Assembly: GCA_028681135.1 (NCBI GenBank)
Contig: JAQUJC010000015.1
Location: forward strand, 1-51,291
Length of the DNA: 51,291 bases
DNA from: Kiritimatiellia bacterium
Lineage (GTDB): Bacteria; Verrucomicrobiota; Kiritimatiellia; CAIQIC01; Lenti-01
Direction: 5' to 3'
A model generated the notes under the pieces. The model saw only the letters and a program-made list of their open reading frames with translations, did no database searches and was not told where the DNA came from. Below are positions 16,631 through 24,566 of the stretch, piece after piece. The position numbers and the translations under genes were made by a program. Positions within the stretch are counted from its first letter, which is position 1, and every line of letters starts with the position of its first letter.

Positions 16631-17628
16631 GTATCGCGCTCCGGGCGCCGGTCGCGGCGCATCAATTCGAGCACGGCGGCGCGGGGGTGTTGACCGTGAT
16701 GCAAAATAGCATCCACCTGCTCCATCACGGGCACGGCGACGTTCACCTCCCGTGCCAAGGCCAAGGCGGTGGCGCATGTCCAAAGGCCTTCCGCCACCTG
16801 CTCCATTCCGTCTAGAATCTGTTCGAGCGTCTCGCCCCGTCCCAGGCGTTCGCCGACGGTGCGGTTGCGGCTCTGGGGGCTCATGCAGGTCACCATCAGG
16901 TCGCCAATCCCCGAGAGCCCATAAAAGGTTTGCGGATGGGCGCCAAGCGACACCCCCAGGCGCGTCATCTCCGCCAGGCCGCGTGTAATCAGGGCGGCCT
17001 TGGCATTATGGCCAAACGCCAAGCCGTCGCAGACCCCCGCGGCAATCGCGATTATATTTTTGAAAGCCCCGCCCAGTTCGACACCCTGGACATCATCGCT
17101 GGTATAGGCCCGGAAGGTGTCGCCCGTAAAGAGTTCCTGAAACGGGCCGGCCACCGTTTCATCGGTGCTGGCAATGGTCACCGCAGTCGGCACGCCCCGG
17201 GCGGTCTCGGGTGCGATGCTGGGGCCGGAGAGCACGGCGGGGGCCGCCACTCCCCAGATGGCGATTAGCAGGTCGGTCATGCGCTCGTGAGTGGCCTCAT
17301 CAAAGCCCTTGGTGGCGCTCAGAACCGGCGGCCGACCGGCGGCCTGAAAGGCCTCGGCAAAACGCTCGAGCACGGCACGCATGTAGCGCGACGGCACCAC
17401 CACGACCACGGCCTCGGCGTCGGCCAGCACCACGGAGGGATCCGCCGTCCACTCCACGGCCGTAGGAATGTCCACCCCCGGCAAAAACTTGGGATTGCGC
17501 CGGGTGCGGTGGACCTGCGCGACATAGGCTGCATCCGGGCCCCAAACGCACGGCCGATGGCCATTGCGCAGCAGGGTCAGCGCCAGCGCGGTGCCCCACC
17601 CGCCATCGCCCACCACCGCCACGTTCAT
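16627..17628 (-). CDS. gpsA: NAD(P)H-dependent glycerol-3-phosphate dehydrogenase
   Basis: The 333-residue enzyme reduces dihydroxyacetone phosphate to sn-glycerol 3-phosphate for phospholipid synthesis. The N-terminal MNVAVVGDGGWGTALA is the dinucleotide-binding loop. LSGPSIAPETARG, VELGGAFKNIIAIAAG and SGIGDLMVTCMSPQSRNRTVG carry the catalytic lysine and substrate-binding residues. Note SIAPE where SFA-E/HA-E is more usual. The ATG at 17628 overlaps the metA stop by ATGA, and its own stop overlaps the regulator start the same way. Confidence 0.95.
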   Translation of the reverse strand: MNVAVVGDGGWGTALALTLLRNGHRPCVWGPDAAYVAQVHRTRRNPKFLPGVDIPTAVEWTADPSVVLADAEAVVVVVPSRYMRAVLERFAEAFQAAGRPPVLSATKGFDEATHERMTDLLIAIWGVAAPAVLSGPSIAPETARGVPTAVTIASTDETVAGPFQELFTGDTFRAYTSDDVQGVELGGAFKNIIAIAAGVCDGLAFGHNAKAALITRGLAEMTRLGVSLGAHPQTFYGLSGIGDLMVTCMSPQSRNRTVGERLGRGETLEQILDGMEQVAEGLWTCATALALAREVNVAVPVMEQVDAILHHGQHPRAAVLELMRRDRRPERDT

Positions 17629-18587
17629 GGCGCTTCCTCGCCGCTGTTGTCCACCACGATCTCGTTCGTCAGCTCGGGGGCGCTGGCACCCTTCATATAG
17701 GGCGTGGTGAGATAGACGTGCTTGATCCACGAGTTGAAGAATTCGTTGCGGTTGGCGCGCCAGGTGTTGACCGGGTTTTCGGCATCGAGGTTTTCGAGCG
17801 GGCCGACGTCGGGCCGCCCCCGTTCGCGGTCGCGGCGGGCCTCGGTCAACAGGCGGCTCGAATTATATTCCTGATGCCCCAGGTGCATCAGAAACTGGTG
17901 GTCGCACGTTTCAAAGATGGTGTAGCCGCCCTTATCGGCATGGGCCAGCAGCCGGAGCTGGCCCGCCTGCTCGGCCGCTTCGAGCACGGCGTCATCCACG
18001 CCGGAATGGCGGCTCTGCGGACACCAGAACACGTCATCGAGCCCGCCCATGATCGGATGGTCCGGCACCAGGTTGCGAGTCGGGTAGATTCCAAAAATCT
18101 TTTGCGGGTAGGTTATCTTTTCAAAGCCGAGATACTTGGCCAGGGCCAGTCCGCCCCAGCAGATACCCAGGATGCAGGTGCGGGCGGCCTGGGCCACGCT
18201 CAGGATGCCGCGCAATTCCTCCCAGTAGGTGATCTGCTCCCAGGACAGCTCTTCCACGGGCGCGCCCGTCACAATGAGCCCATCCAGTGCCGCCACCGAC
18301 TGGGCCCAGTCGTAGGGCAGATAATGCTTGTTGAGATGCTCCTGATCCGAGCTGGTATAGGCGTGCTCCCGCAGGCGAATCCAAATGGGAATGATCTGCA
18401 GGATGCTACGGCCCATCGGCGCAAGCAGATTAAATTCATAGTCCTCGGCCTGCGGCATGATGTTGAGAATGCCGATTTGTAGCGGCCGGATATCCTGCCG
18501 TTCCGCGGCCTCTTCGCTGAGCCATGCCACATGATGCCGGTCGAACAGCGGCTTCAGGCGGTGGGTGGGTGACAATCGAATGGTCAC
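17625..18587 (-). CDS. metA: Homoserine O-acyltransferase, MetA family
   Basis: The 320-residue protein acylates homoserine in methionine synthesis. The family start IRPLQIGILNIMPQAEDYEFNLL is clear. DGLIVTGAPVEELSWEQITYWEEL, the nucleophile elbow GICWGG (Cys143), FWCPQSRHSGV and MHLGHQEYNSSRLL (His and Glu of the catalytic set) follow. MetA proteins use succinyl- or acetyl-CoA; the residue after the nucleophile region that predicts this cannot be judged reliably by eye. Start ATG at 18587 with GGAGTG just upstream. It follows the hydG-like gene by 119 bases. Confidence 0.93.
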   Translation of the reverse strand: MTIRLSPTHRLKPLFDRHHVAWLSEEAAERQDIRPLQIGILNIMPQAEDYEFNLLAPMGRSILQIIPIWIRLREHAYTSSDQEHLNKHYLPYDWAQSVAALDGLIVTGAPVEELSWEQITYWEELRGILSVAQAARTCILGICWGGLALAKYLGFEKITYPQKIFGIYPTRNLVPDHPIMGGLDDVFWCPQSRHSGVDDAVLEAAEQAGQLRLLAHADKGGYTIFETCDHQFLMHLGHQEYNSSRLLTEARRDRERGRPDVGPLENLDAENPVNTWRANRNEFFNSWIKHVYLTTPYMKGASAPELTNEIVVDNSGEEAP

Positions 18588-18620
18588 AAATCACTCCTCA
18601 TGGGTTTGGGTTATGCCACG

Positions 18621-18663
18621 CGCCCGCCCCCCTTGTCCACCGTCAACCGGGACTGGGCGGGCG
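18621..18663 (-). promoter_or_regulatory. Two-tier hairpin in the metA leader
   Basis: In the 119-base gap before metA the arms CGCCCGCCC (18621-18629) and GGGCGGGCG (18655-18663) pair over nine bases. An inner GTCC/GGAC stem sits at 18635-18638 and 18650-18653. There is no U-tract, so it is not an intrinsic terminator. I see no SAM-I core, so a known riboswitch is not supported. It could be an attenuator or just a stable spacer. Confidence 0.3.
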
Positions 18664-18706
18664 GCACAAGGCGCTGGGGGCCGGGGAACGTGTCCCGTGG
18701 CCTTCA

Positions 18707-20200
18707 TTAAAAATACAAATCCCGTTCACCGGCGACGATGCGCTGATAGGTTGTCTGGAATGCCGGCCACACCTGCGGCTGCTGCTCGCGAATCGCATCG
18801 AGTTCCTTTGCCAACAGCCCTTCGCCGACGGCCTGCGTGGCAGCGGTGGCAAAGTCATCCAGCCACTCCTTGAAGGTCAGCACGGCATTGAGCTTGCAGA
18901 ACTTGCCTTCGGTACCGCTGCGCAACAGGTCCATGATGCATTTGCCGGTGCGCCCGCAGCGATAGCCCGCGGTGCAAAAACTGGTGATGCAGCCGGCCTG
19001 GGCCCACTCGCGAATGACCTCGTCGAGGCCGCGGGGGTCGCCCAGCATAAACTGCTGGCGCTCGCCCTTCTGCTTCTGCTGGCCGTCGGCATAGGCCCCC
19101 ACGCCGACGTTGGAGGCCGCATCCATCTGCGTCACGCCCAACGGCAATAGCCGCCGGCGCATGGCCGGCGACTCGCGCGCGGTGATGATCAGCCCTGAAT
19201 AGGGCACGGCCAGGCGCGCCAGCACCACGATGCGCTCGAAGTCGTCATCGCTGACCTGCCACTGCGAATTCTCGGCAAAGGGCGTATTCACTGCCGGTTC
19301 GAGCCGCGGAAAGGACAACGTATGCGGTCCGATGCCGCAAAAGCGCTCCATTTCGTGGACATGCGCCTGTTGCGCCAGCAGCTCGAAGCGCCAGTCCGCC
19401 AGCCCATAGAGCACGCCAATGCCGTTGTCATCAATACCCGCATCCTGCGCGCGGTGCATGGCTGTCAGCCGCCAGCGGAAATCGCCCTTGATGGTCCCGG
19501 CGGGATGCACCCGCGCATAGGCGCGGCGGTCGTACGTCTCCTGAAACACCTGGAACGTGCCCAGTCCGCACTCGTGCAGAATCTTCAGCTCGGCGATGCT
19601 CATCGGCGCCGCATTGACATTGACCCGGCGGATTTGGCCTACGCCGCGGCGCGTCTTGACCTTTACCTCATAGACACTGCGAATGCTCTCGACCATGTAG
19701 TCCACCCCCGACTCCGGATGCTCGCCGTACACCACAATGAGGCGTTTATGCCCCAACTGCCCCGCCAGCGCCTCGGTTTCAGCCCGCACTTCGTCCATCG
19801 TGAGCACCCGCCGCTCCATGGCGGCATTCGATCGCCGCAGCCCGCAATATGCACAATCGTTCACGCACCTGCTGCTTAAATACAGTGGCGCAAAGGTCAC
19901 GATGCGATTGTCATAGACCTTGTGCTTGATGGCTCCCGCCGCCTCGCGCATCTCCTCCCAGAGCCCCGCGTCGCGCACCCGCATCAGTTCCGCGACGTCC
20001 TCCAGGGTGAGCGTCTCCACCGCCAGCGCCTTCGCGAGAATGTCCCGCACCCGTGCCGCCGGCGGCTCGCCCTCCACCGCCAGCAGCCGCACAATCTCGG
20101 CATCGGGGATGAAATCGTCTCCGCTCGCGGGAAGATAGCGGTCGATTTCGTCGGGCACGATGCGCGATTTCATCCATTGTGGAATACTGCTGGTGGTCAT
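18707..20200 (-). CDS. HydG-like radical SAM enzyme
   Basis: About 497 residues with the overall architecture of HydG, the tyrosine lyase that makes CO and cyanide ligands for the [FeFe]-hydrogenase H-cluster. The radical SAM motif is CVNDCAYC (Cys112, 116, 119; CX3CX2C). HydG-type blocks RRVNVNAAPMSIAELKIL, TFQVFQETYDRRAYA and QMDAASNVGVGAY are clear. The C-terminal auxiliary cluster motif of HydG is CX2CX22C; here it reads CTAGYRCGRTGKC...FC. Cys409 and Cys435 are at the expected spacing, but the middle cysteine is Gly412, with extra cysteines at 415 and 421. No hydrogenase, hydE or hydF lies in the window. Start ATG at 20200; the ORF-track start adds 18 residues. Confidence 0.85.
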   Translation of the reverse strand: MTTSSIPQWMKSRIVPDEIDRYLPASGDDFIPDAEIVRLLAVEGEPPAARVRDILAKALAVETLTLEDVAELMRVRDAGLWEEMREAAGAIKHKVYDNRIVTFAPLYLSSRCVNDCAYCGLRRSNAAMERRVLTMDEVRAETEALAGQLGHKRLIVVYGEHPESGVDYMVESIRSVYEVKVKTRRGVGQIRRVNVNAAPMSIAELKILHECGLGTFQVFQETYDRRAYARVHPAGTIKGDFRWRLTAMHRAQDAGIDDNGIGVLYGLADWRFELLAQQAHVHEMERFCGIGPHTLSFPRLEPAVNTPFAENSQWQVSDDDFERIVVLARLAVPYSGLIITARESPAMRRRLLPLGVTQMDAASNVGVGAYADGQQKQKGERQQFMLGDPRGLDEVIREWAQAGCITSFCTAGYRCGRTGKCIMDLLRSGTEGKFCKLNAVLTFKEWLDDFATAATQAVGEGLLAKELDAIREQQPQVWPAFQTTYQRIVAGERDLYF

Positions 20201-20253
20201 ATGAATGCCTGAATGCTGTGTTTGTCCGCCGGGTAAAGCGGTTTTTAAACCCA

Positions 20254-20289
20254 ATGTGGTTTACTATACCACATCTGCGCCACAGACAA
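20254..20289 (-). promoter_or_regulatory. Probable promoter/operator of the hydG-like gene
   Basis: On the minus strand TATAGT (20263-20268) with an upstream TGG forms an extended -10, and TTGTCT (20284-20289) lies 15 bases upstream as a possible -35. An inverted repeat ATGTGGT-N7-ACCACAT (20254-20274) overlaps the -10, as expected of an operator. This is a pattern call only; spacing is one to two bases short of optimal. Confidence 0.4.
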
Positions 20290-20382
20290 GTGATTCCCCC
20301 GTGATTCCCCGCGTTTTTTTCTTGCCCCCCCCCCCTGTTAGGGCCTACACTGCGGCATACTACTATATAAGGAACAACTGTT

Positions 20383-21876
20383 ATGACTGACACCCCCCCC
20401 CCTCCCGCACCGAACAGCAAATGGAAAGCTGTCGCCATTGTTTTTCTCGTACTGCTGGGCATCGCCAGCGCGATCCTCGTCGCCCGGCATGTCAAACCAA
20501 CCGAGAAGAAAGCCGTTACCATCGTGTATACGGAAGACCAGCCCGGCGCCGCCGACATCAATGTTGGCGACATCATCGACGCCACGGACCCGGCCACCCC
20601 GCTGGAACCCAAACTGGGCTACCGCTACAAACTCTTCGTCGAGGATGAAAGCGACGACCGCACCTCCGGGGTCGCCAAAATCGGCGGACGCATTACCTTT
20701 ATTTCCGGCGCGCGCCGCGGGCAAACCATCCTGGCCGATGTCACCCGCGTCCGTGAACGCGTCGTCGATGCCAATCTGGTCCGCGTCCTCTCAGAAATTG
20801 ATATGCCCACCCGTCCGCCACGCCCCGCCTTCGCGCCCCGGGACGGCGACTCTGCCGCCCATGTCGTCGCCGGCGCGGAAATGGACGTCATCATTGCCGA
20901 AGAATCCACAAAGAACCCTGGACTGGAAGGCATCGCCAAGGTTGAAGGCCTGGTCGTCGTGGTCGACGGCATCCCCACCGTGGGCGAGCGTGTCAACGTC
21001 CGCATCACCGACCGTCGCGAGCGCATCGCCTTTGCCGAACCCACCGGCAAGCCCGCGGGGACCGGCCCCCTGCCATCTGCTACGCCCCCCAAGCGAGGCT
21101 TCCAGCCAGACCCGGACGACTCCGCCGCCCATGTCGTCACCGGTGCTGAAATGGATGTCATCATTGCTGAAGAATCCACGAAAAACCCCGGACTGGAAGG
21201 CATCGCCCGTGTCGAAGGATTGGTGGTCGCAGTCGATGGCGTGCCCACCGTCGGCGAACGCGTCAACGTCCGCATTGTCAGCCGCCTGGCCAATATCGCC
21301 TTTGCCGAACCCACCGGCAAACCCGCGGGGACCGACCCCCTGCCTTCATCCGTCAAGCCGGTTCAACGGGTATTCAAACCCCGGGCCGGCGATCCCGCCG
21401 CCCACGTGATCCCCGGCGCAGAAATGGATGTCGTCATTGCCGAAGCATCCGGCAAAAATCCCGGCATCGACGGCGTGGCACGCGTCAAGGGCCTGGTGGT
21501 TTTTGTGGAAGGCGTGCCGACCATCGGCGAGACCGTCCATGTGCGCATCACCCATCGCACAAAACGCGCCGCCAATGCGGTGCCCTCCGGCAAACCCGCC
21601 GGCAGCGGCACCACCCAACCCACCGGCGATATGATCCGCCGCGCCTTCACCCCCGACACTGCCCACGCCGCACTGGCGCATGTCATCGCCGGGGCCGAAA
21701 TGGAGGTCACCATCCTCGAACGCTCAACCAAATTCCCCGATACCGAAGGCGTGGCCAAGATTGACGGGCTCGTCGTCTTCGTGACCGGCGCCACCAATGT
21801 CGGCGACACGGTGCGAATCCGCATTACCGCCCGCCGCGAACGCGTGGCGTTCGCGGACGTCATTGCCGCCCCCTGA
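20383..21876 (+). CDS. Membrane-anchored protein with five tandem TRAM-like repeats
   Basis: 497 residues. After a Pro-rich start and one transmembrane helix (about 16-34), the rest is five repeats of 50-60 residues at about 79-132, 164-219, 254-309, 345-400 and 437-492. Each follows the TRAM pattern: G-x-E-M-D-V-x-I-x-E-x-S-x-K-x-P then EGIAKVEGLVVFV, G-A/V-x-x-V-G-E-x-V-x-V-R-I and R-x-x-x-A-F-A. TRAM domains are small β-barrels that bind RNA, usually single copies on tRNA-modifying enzymes or standalone in archaea. Repeats 2 and 3 are nearly identical with a 90-residue (270-base) period, so one is a recent duplicate. Linkers are Pro/Gly-rich (PTGKPAGTGPLPS). A C10 run follows the fourth codon. 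The next gene starts 16 bases later. Function unknown. Confidence 0.8.
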   Translation: MTDTPPPPAPNSKWKAVAIVFLVLLGIASAILVARHVKPTEKKAVTIVYTEDQPGAADINVGDIIDATDPATPLEPKLGYRYKLFVEDESDDRTSGVAKIGGRITFISGARRGQTILADVTRVRERVVDANLVRVLSEIDMPTRPPRPAFAPRDGDSAAHVVAGAEMDVIIAEESTKNPGLEGIAKVEGLVVVVDGIPTVGERVNVRITDRRERIAFAEPTGKPAGTGPLPSATPPKRGFQPDPDDSAAHVVTGAEMDVIIAEESTKNPGLEGIARVEGLVVAVDGVPTVGERVNVRIVSRLANIAFAEPTGKPAGTDPLPSSVKPVQRVFKPRAGDPAAHVIPGAEMDVVIAEASGKNPGIDGVARVKGLVVFVEGVPTIGETVHVRITHRTKRAANAVPSGKPAGSGTTQPTGDMIRRAFTPDTAHAALAHVIAGAEMEVTILERSTKFPDTEGVAKIDGLVVFVTGATNVGDTVRIRITARRERVAFADVIAAP

Positions 21877-21892
21877 CCCCGGAGAGCCCCCC

Positions 21893-22666
21893 ATGGCCAA
21901 GACCCTCACCAACGAACGCAGCCTGGCCGCCCGCCAGAATGAAATTACTCGCGAACTGAACTTGCTTCAGCGTATGCGCCTGCTTGAATGGGGTGCCGCG
22001 GGCCTCTTTCTGGTGGCCGGCCTGAGCTGGAAAGTTCTGGGCGACGGCGGCTGGAGCCTGCTGCTCTTGGGCGGCTTCCTGGCCTTTGTCGCCCTGGGCC
22101 ACGAAGCCCGTCGCCGTGAAAACCAAAAAGAATTCACCGATATGCAGAGCATGCGCGACGCCAAAGAAGAGGTCGCCCGTCTGCTCGACGAGAAACTCGC
22201 CAACGACCACTATGTTCTCAACGATCTGCACCTCAAAGTCGGACGCGAAAAATGTTGGATCGACCACCTGGTGGTCGCGCCCTCCGGCATGTTCGTGATC
22301 GACACCCTCAACTGGAGCGGCAAGATCGTGGGCGACACCGCCAAGCAGGCCTACACGTGGAAAATCCGCAGCCCGGACGGCCAGGTCCGCCCTGCGCGTA
22401 ATCCCGTCGGCCGCGTCCAGCGCGAACGCCGTATCCTCTGCAATTGGCTCAAGGGCACATCCCTGATTTGGGAACGGGTCTATGGCGTGGTCACCCTGGC
22501 CCATCCCGAGGCCGAGATCGTCGTCAGCAATGCCGAACGCCGGGTCATGACCCCCGAGCAAACCATCACCTTCATCAATGACTTCTGCTTCGAAAAGCCC
22601 GTGCTCTCCAATGCCGAAGTCGAGAAACTGGCCCAGGGCCTCCATCGCCAATCCGCTCCGGCCTGA
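21893..22666 (+). CDS. Membrane-anchored NERD-domain protein, catalytic residues lost
   Basis: 257 residues. A short N-terminal helix precedes two membrane spans (about 34-48 and 53-70). A NERD (nuclease-related) domain follows from about residue 90, with VLNDLHLKVGREKCWIDHLVVAPSGMFVID. The PD-(D/E)xK core of active NERD proteins needs an E-x-K after the second strand; here it reads D-T-L (137-139), so the lysine is gone and nuclease activity is unlikely. The start ATG at 21893 follows GGAGAG and lies 16 bases after the TRAM gene. It is paralogous along its length to the next protein, including the N-terminal SLxxRQxxIxREL and membrane region. Confidence 0.85.
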   Translation: MAKTLTNERSLAARQNEITRELNLLQRMRLLEWGAAGLFLVAGLSWKVLGDGGWSLLLLGGFLAFVALGHEARRRENQKEFTDMQSMRDAKEEVARLLDEKLANDHYVLNDLHLKVGREKCWIDHLVVAPSGMFVIDTLNWSGKIVGDTAKQAYTWKIRSPDGQVRPARNPVGRVQRERRILCNWLKGTSLIWERVYGVVTLAHPEAEIVVSNAERRVMTPEQTITFINDFCFEKPVLSNAEVEKLAQGLHRQSAPA

Positions 22667-22689
22667 TCCGGCCCGCCTGAGGGAATCGC

Positions 22690-23445
22690 ATGGCCCAGAT
22701 ATTGCGTACTGAAACCAGCCTCGAGCAGCGCCAACGCGCCATTGGCCGGGAGTTGTCCCTGCGCAAAATCACCCGCGTGGTGGTCTGGAGCATCGCCCTC
22801 GCTCTGTTTGTGGCCGGGCTGTCGTATTCCGTCCGCCATGCCACCTATGGCGCTGTGATCGCCGGTGCCTTTGCCCTGGTCTGCGCCGCCGGCTACGAAG
22901 TGCGCTTGCGCGAAATCGCGACCGAAAGCCGCCACCTCGAAGGCGGACGCCGCGGCGAACGCAAAATGGCCGAACGCCTGGCCGAGCAACTCGCCGATGA
23001 CCATATCATCCTCAACGACCTGGATTTCAGGATCGCCCACGAACGCTGCCAGATCGACCATCTGGTGGTCGCCCCCTCCGGGCTTTATGTCATTGAATCC
23101 AAGTACTGGGCCGGCACGCTGACGGGCGATGTCCGCGACACCCAATGGACGCAGATTCGTTCCGACGGCAAAACCCGAATCGTGAAGAGCCCTGTGTTAC
23201 AGGTGGAACGCCAGCGCCGCATGTTCATTGCCGGGTTGACCGCGAAAGTCCCCGACGACCGCATTTACGCCCTCGCAGTCTTCACCCACCCCGCCTCCCG
23301 CCTCCGCATCACCGGCGGCGACCACCAGGCCCTATTCATCCGCGACGCCATCCGCTTCATCAACGACCGCTGCTTCGATCCACCGGTCCTGACCCCCAAT
23401 GAAGCCCTCGCACTCGCCCGCCACATCAACGACCGCCAGTCATAG
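22690..23445 (+). CDS. Membrane-anchored NERD-domain protein, putative nuclease
   Basis: 251 residues with two hydrophobic spans (about 30-48 and 52-68) and a NERD domain. It has GGRRGERKMAERL (conserved Glu), IILNDLDF, and QIDHLVVAPSGLYVIESKYW, where Asp123 and Glu136-x-Lys138 form the expected PD-(D/E)xK-type site. The C-terminal half (LQVERQRRMF, IYALAVFTHP, RFINDR) matches its upstream paralogue. It starts 23 bases after that gene, with GAGGGAATCGC upstream. NERD proteins are predicted DNA-processing or nuclease enzymes; the substrate here is unknown. The trio TRAM5, NERD (inactive), NERD (intact) looks like one operon. Confidence 0.87.
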   Translation: MAQILRTETSLEQRQRAIGRELSLRKITRVVVWSIALALFVAGLSYSVRHATYGAVIAGAFALVCAAGYEVRLREIATESRHLEGGRRGERKMAERLAEQLADDHIILNDLDFRIAHERCQIDHLVVAPSGLYVIESKYWAGTLTGDVRDTQWTQIRSDGKTRIVKSPVLQVERQRRMFIAGLTAKVPDDRIYALAVFTHPASRLRITGGDHQALFIRDAIRFINDRCFDPPVLTPNEALALARHINDRQS

Positions 23446-23515
23446 CTTGGCGGCTGCCCCCCCACCCCAAGATCAGCCCCCCCCACAAACGGGCCATCCC
23501 ACCCGCTCACCCCCC

Positions 23516-23534
23516 GTTTCCACAGTGTGGAAAC
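23516..23534. repeat. GTTTCCACA-G-TGTGGAAAC palindrome
   Basis: A 19-base perfect inverted repeat around a central G lies in the convergent gap 23446-23723. It is followed by the near-tandem words TTTCCTGTTTTCCTGGG and TTTCCTGTTTTCCTGA. No U-tract follows, so it is not a good intrinsic terminator. It shares TTTCCA/TGGAAA arms with 327-343. Nothing else is seen in this 278-base gap. Confidence 0.5.
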
Positions 23535-23723
23535 ACCTGCCCTTTCCTGTTTTCCTGGGTTTCCTGTTTTCCTGATAAACAGGTCCGCGCCCTTTTCATG
23601 AGTCGTTGGTTGTGGGTGATGACACGCGCAGCGCGGCCGCGCGGAATCCGCTAAAGTTGAAAGTTAAGGGCTGACCCCGCCGGGAGCTCGCGGCCGACGC
23701 TCCGTGAAGCAGGACAGCGGAAC

Positions 23724-24566
23724 TTACTGGTTCAGGCTCACGAAGGGCAGGGCCCCGTCGGTCTCAATGTAATCCCCGCCGCCGTTGCGGGTGCGGTAGC
23801 CGCTCGAAAAATGCGCCACCACCTTTACCGCCGCCGTTTGGCCGGCTTCGCGCAGGGTCTGCACCACGTAATCGCGCTCCACATCAGTATCTTCCGCAAT
23901 CCGGTGGGTGAACTGCCCGGTGAAGAGCGAGAAGCCGACACTCCGGTCGAACGTCGCCGCAGCGATCCAGTCGGCCCGATGCCCGCCGGGCAGCCACCAC
24001 CCCTCCGGCGTGCGCCAGAAGCGTACATGATGGCGGCGGTGGGTGTTGCCGCCGACCTCCTGCTCGAACGCCAGGTCCTGCCGCCGGCTGAACAGATAGA
24101 GCGAACTCACTGGGGCGGCGGGATAGCTGCGTCCGAACAGGGTGCAGCGGACCATTCTCAGCGTGCTGGCCAGCCCCAGGGCGTCGGCCGACACCCAGCC
24201 GGCCGCTTGCATGGCGGACTCCAACTGCTCCCGGGAACCATTGACCGCCAGATTCACGGGATCGCCCAGCAGTCCATCGGCCGTGCGGACTCGTCCGATG
24301 AAATAATCCGGCACATACATCCGCGTCAGCCACCGATGAATCCGCGGCAGCACCAGGTAGGCCGTAAACAGCCACAACGCCAGGAACCCACTGAGATACC
24401 GACGATCGCCGACGATGCTCCGCAGGAGAAATTCGTAGATCGCCAGGGCCGTGCCCGCCAGGATCACGAACAGGATCACCCGCGCCCCCCACAGCAGAAT
24501 CTGAACCGCCCACGGCTGCCGCTTTCCGGGCTTCACTGCCCCGGTCCCGTCTGGGTTCGCCTTCAT
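23724..24566 (-). CDS. LssY_C-domain membrane protein
   Basis: 280 residues with two N-terminal membrane spans (about 20-45 and 58-78) and a C-terminal domain matching the LssY-like C-terminal family: DYFIGRVRTADGLLGDPVNLAVNGS, AGWVSADAL, RPEG-like RTPEGWWLPGGHRADW and ATFDRSVGFS. LssY_C proteins are often linked to PAP2-type phosphatases or secretion loci; their activity is not well defined. The ATG at 24566 overlaps the stop of the AI-2E permease gene (ATGA), so the two are coupled. The ORF-track extension upstream is in the wrong frame of that permease. Confidence 0.78.
   Translation of the reverse strand: MKANPDGTGAVKPGKRQPWAVQILLWGARVILFVILAGTALAIYEFLLRSIVGDRRYLSGFLALWLFTAYLVLPRIHRWLTRMYVPDYFIGRVRTADGLLGDPVNLAVNGSREQLESAMQAAGWVSADALGLASTLRMVRCTLFGRSYPAAPVSSLYLFSRRQDLAFEQEVGGNTHRRHHVRFWRTPEGWWLPGGHRADWIAAATFDRSVGFSLFTGQFTHRIAEDTDVERDYVVQTLREAGQTAAVKVVAHFSSGYRTRNGGGDYIETDGALPFVSLNQ

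Noticed and set aside
18588-18706. SAM riboswitch upstream of metA
   Set aside because: Considered because of the gene, but the conserved SAM-I core bases are not visible; only a generic GC-rich hairpin can be supported.
20338-20366. TTAGGG-N17-TACTAT as the TRAM gene promoter
   Set aside because: Its start point would fall at about 20373, removing the AAGGA ribosome binding site from the transcript, so it was not listed.
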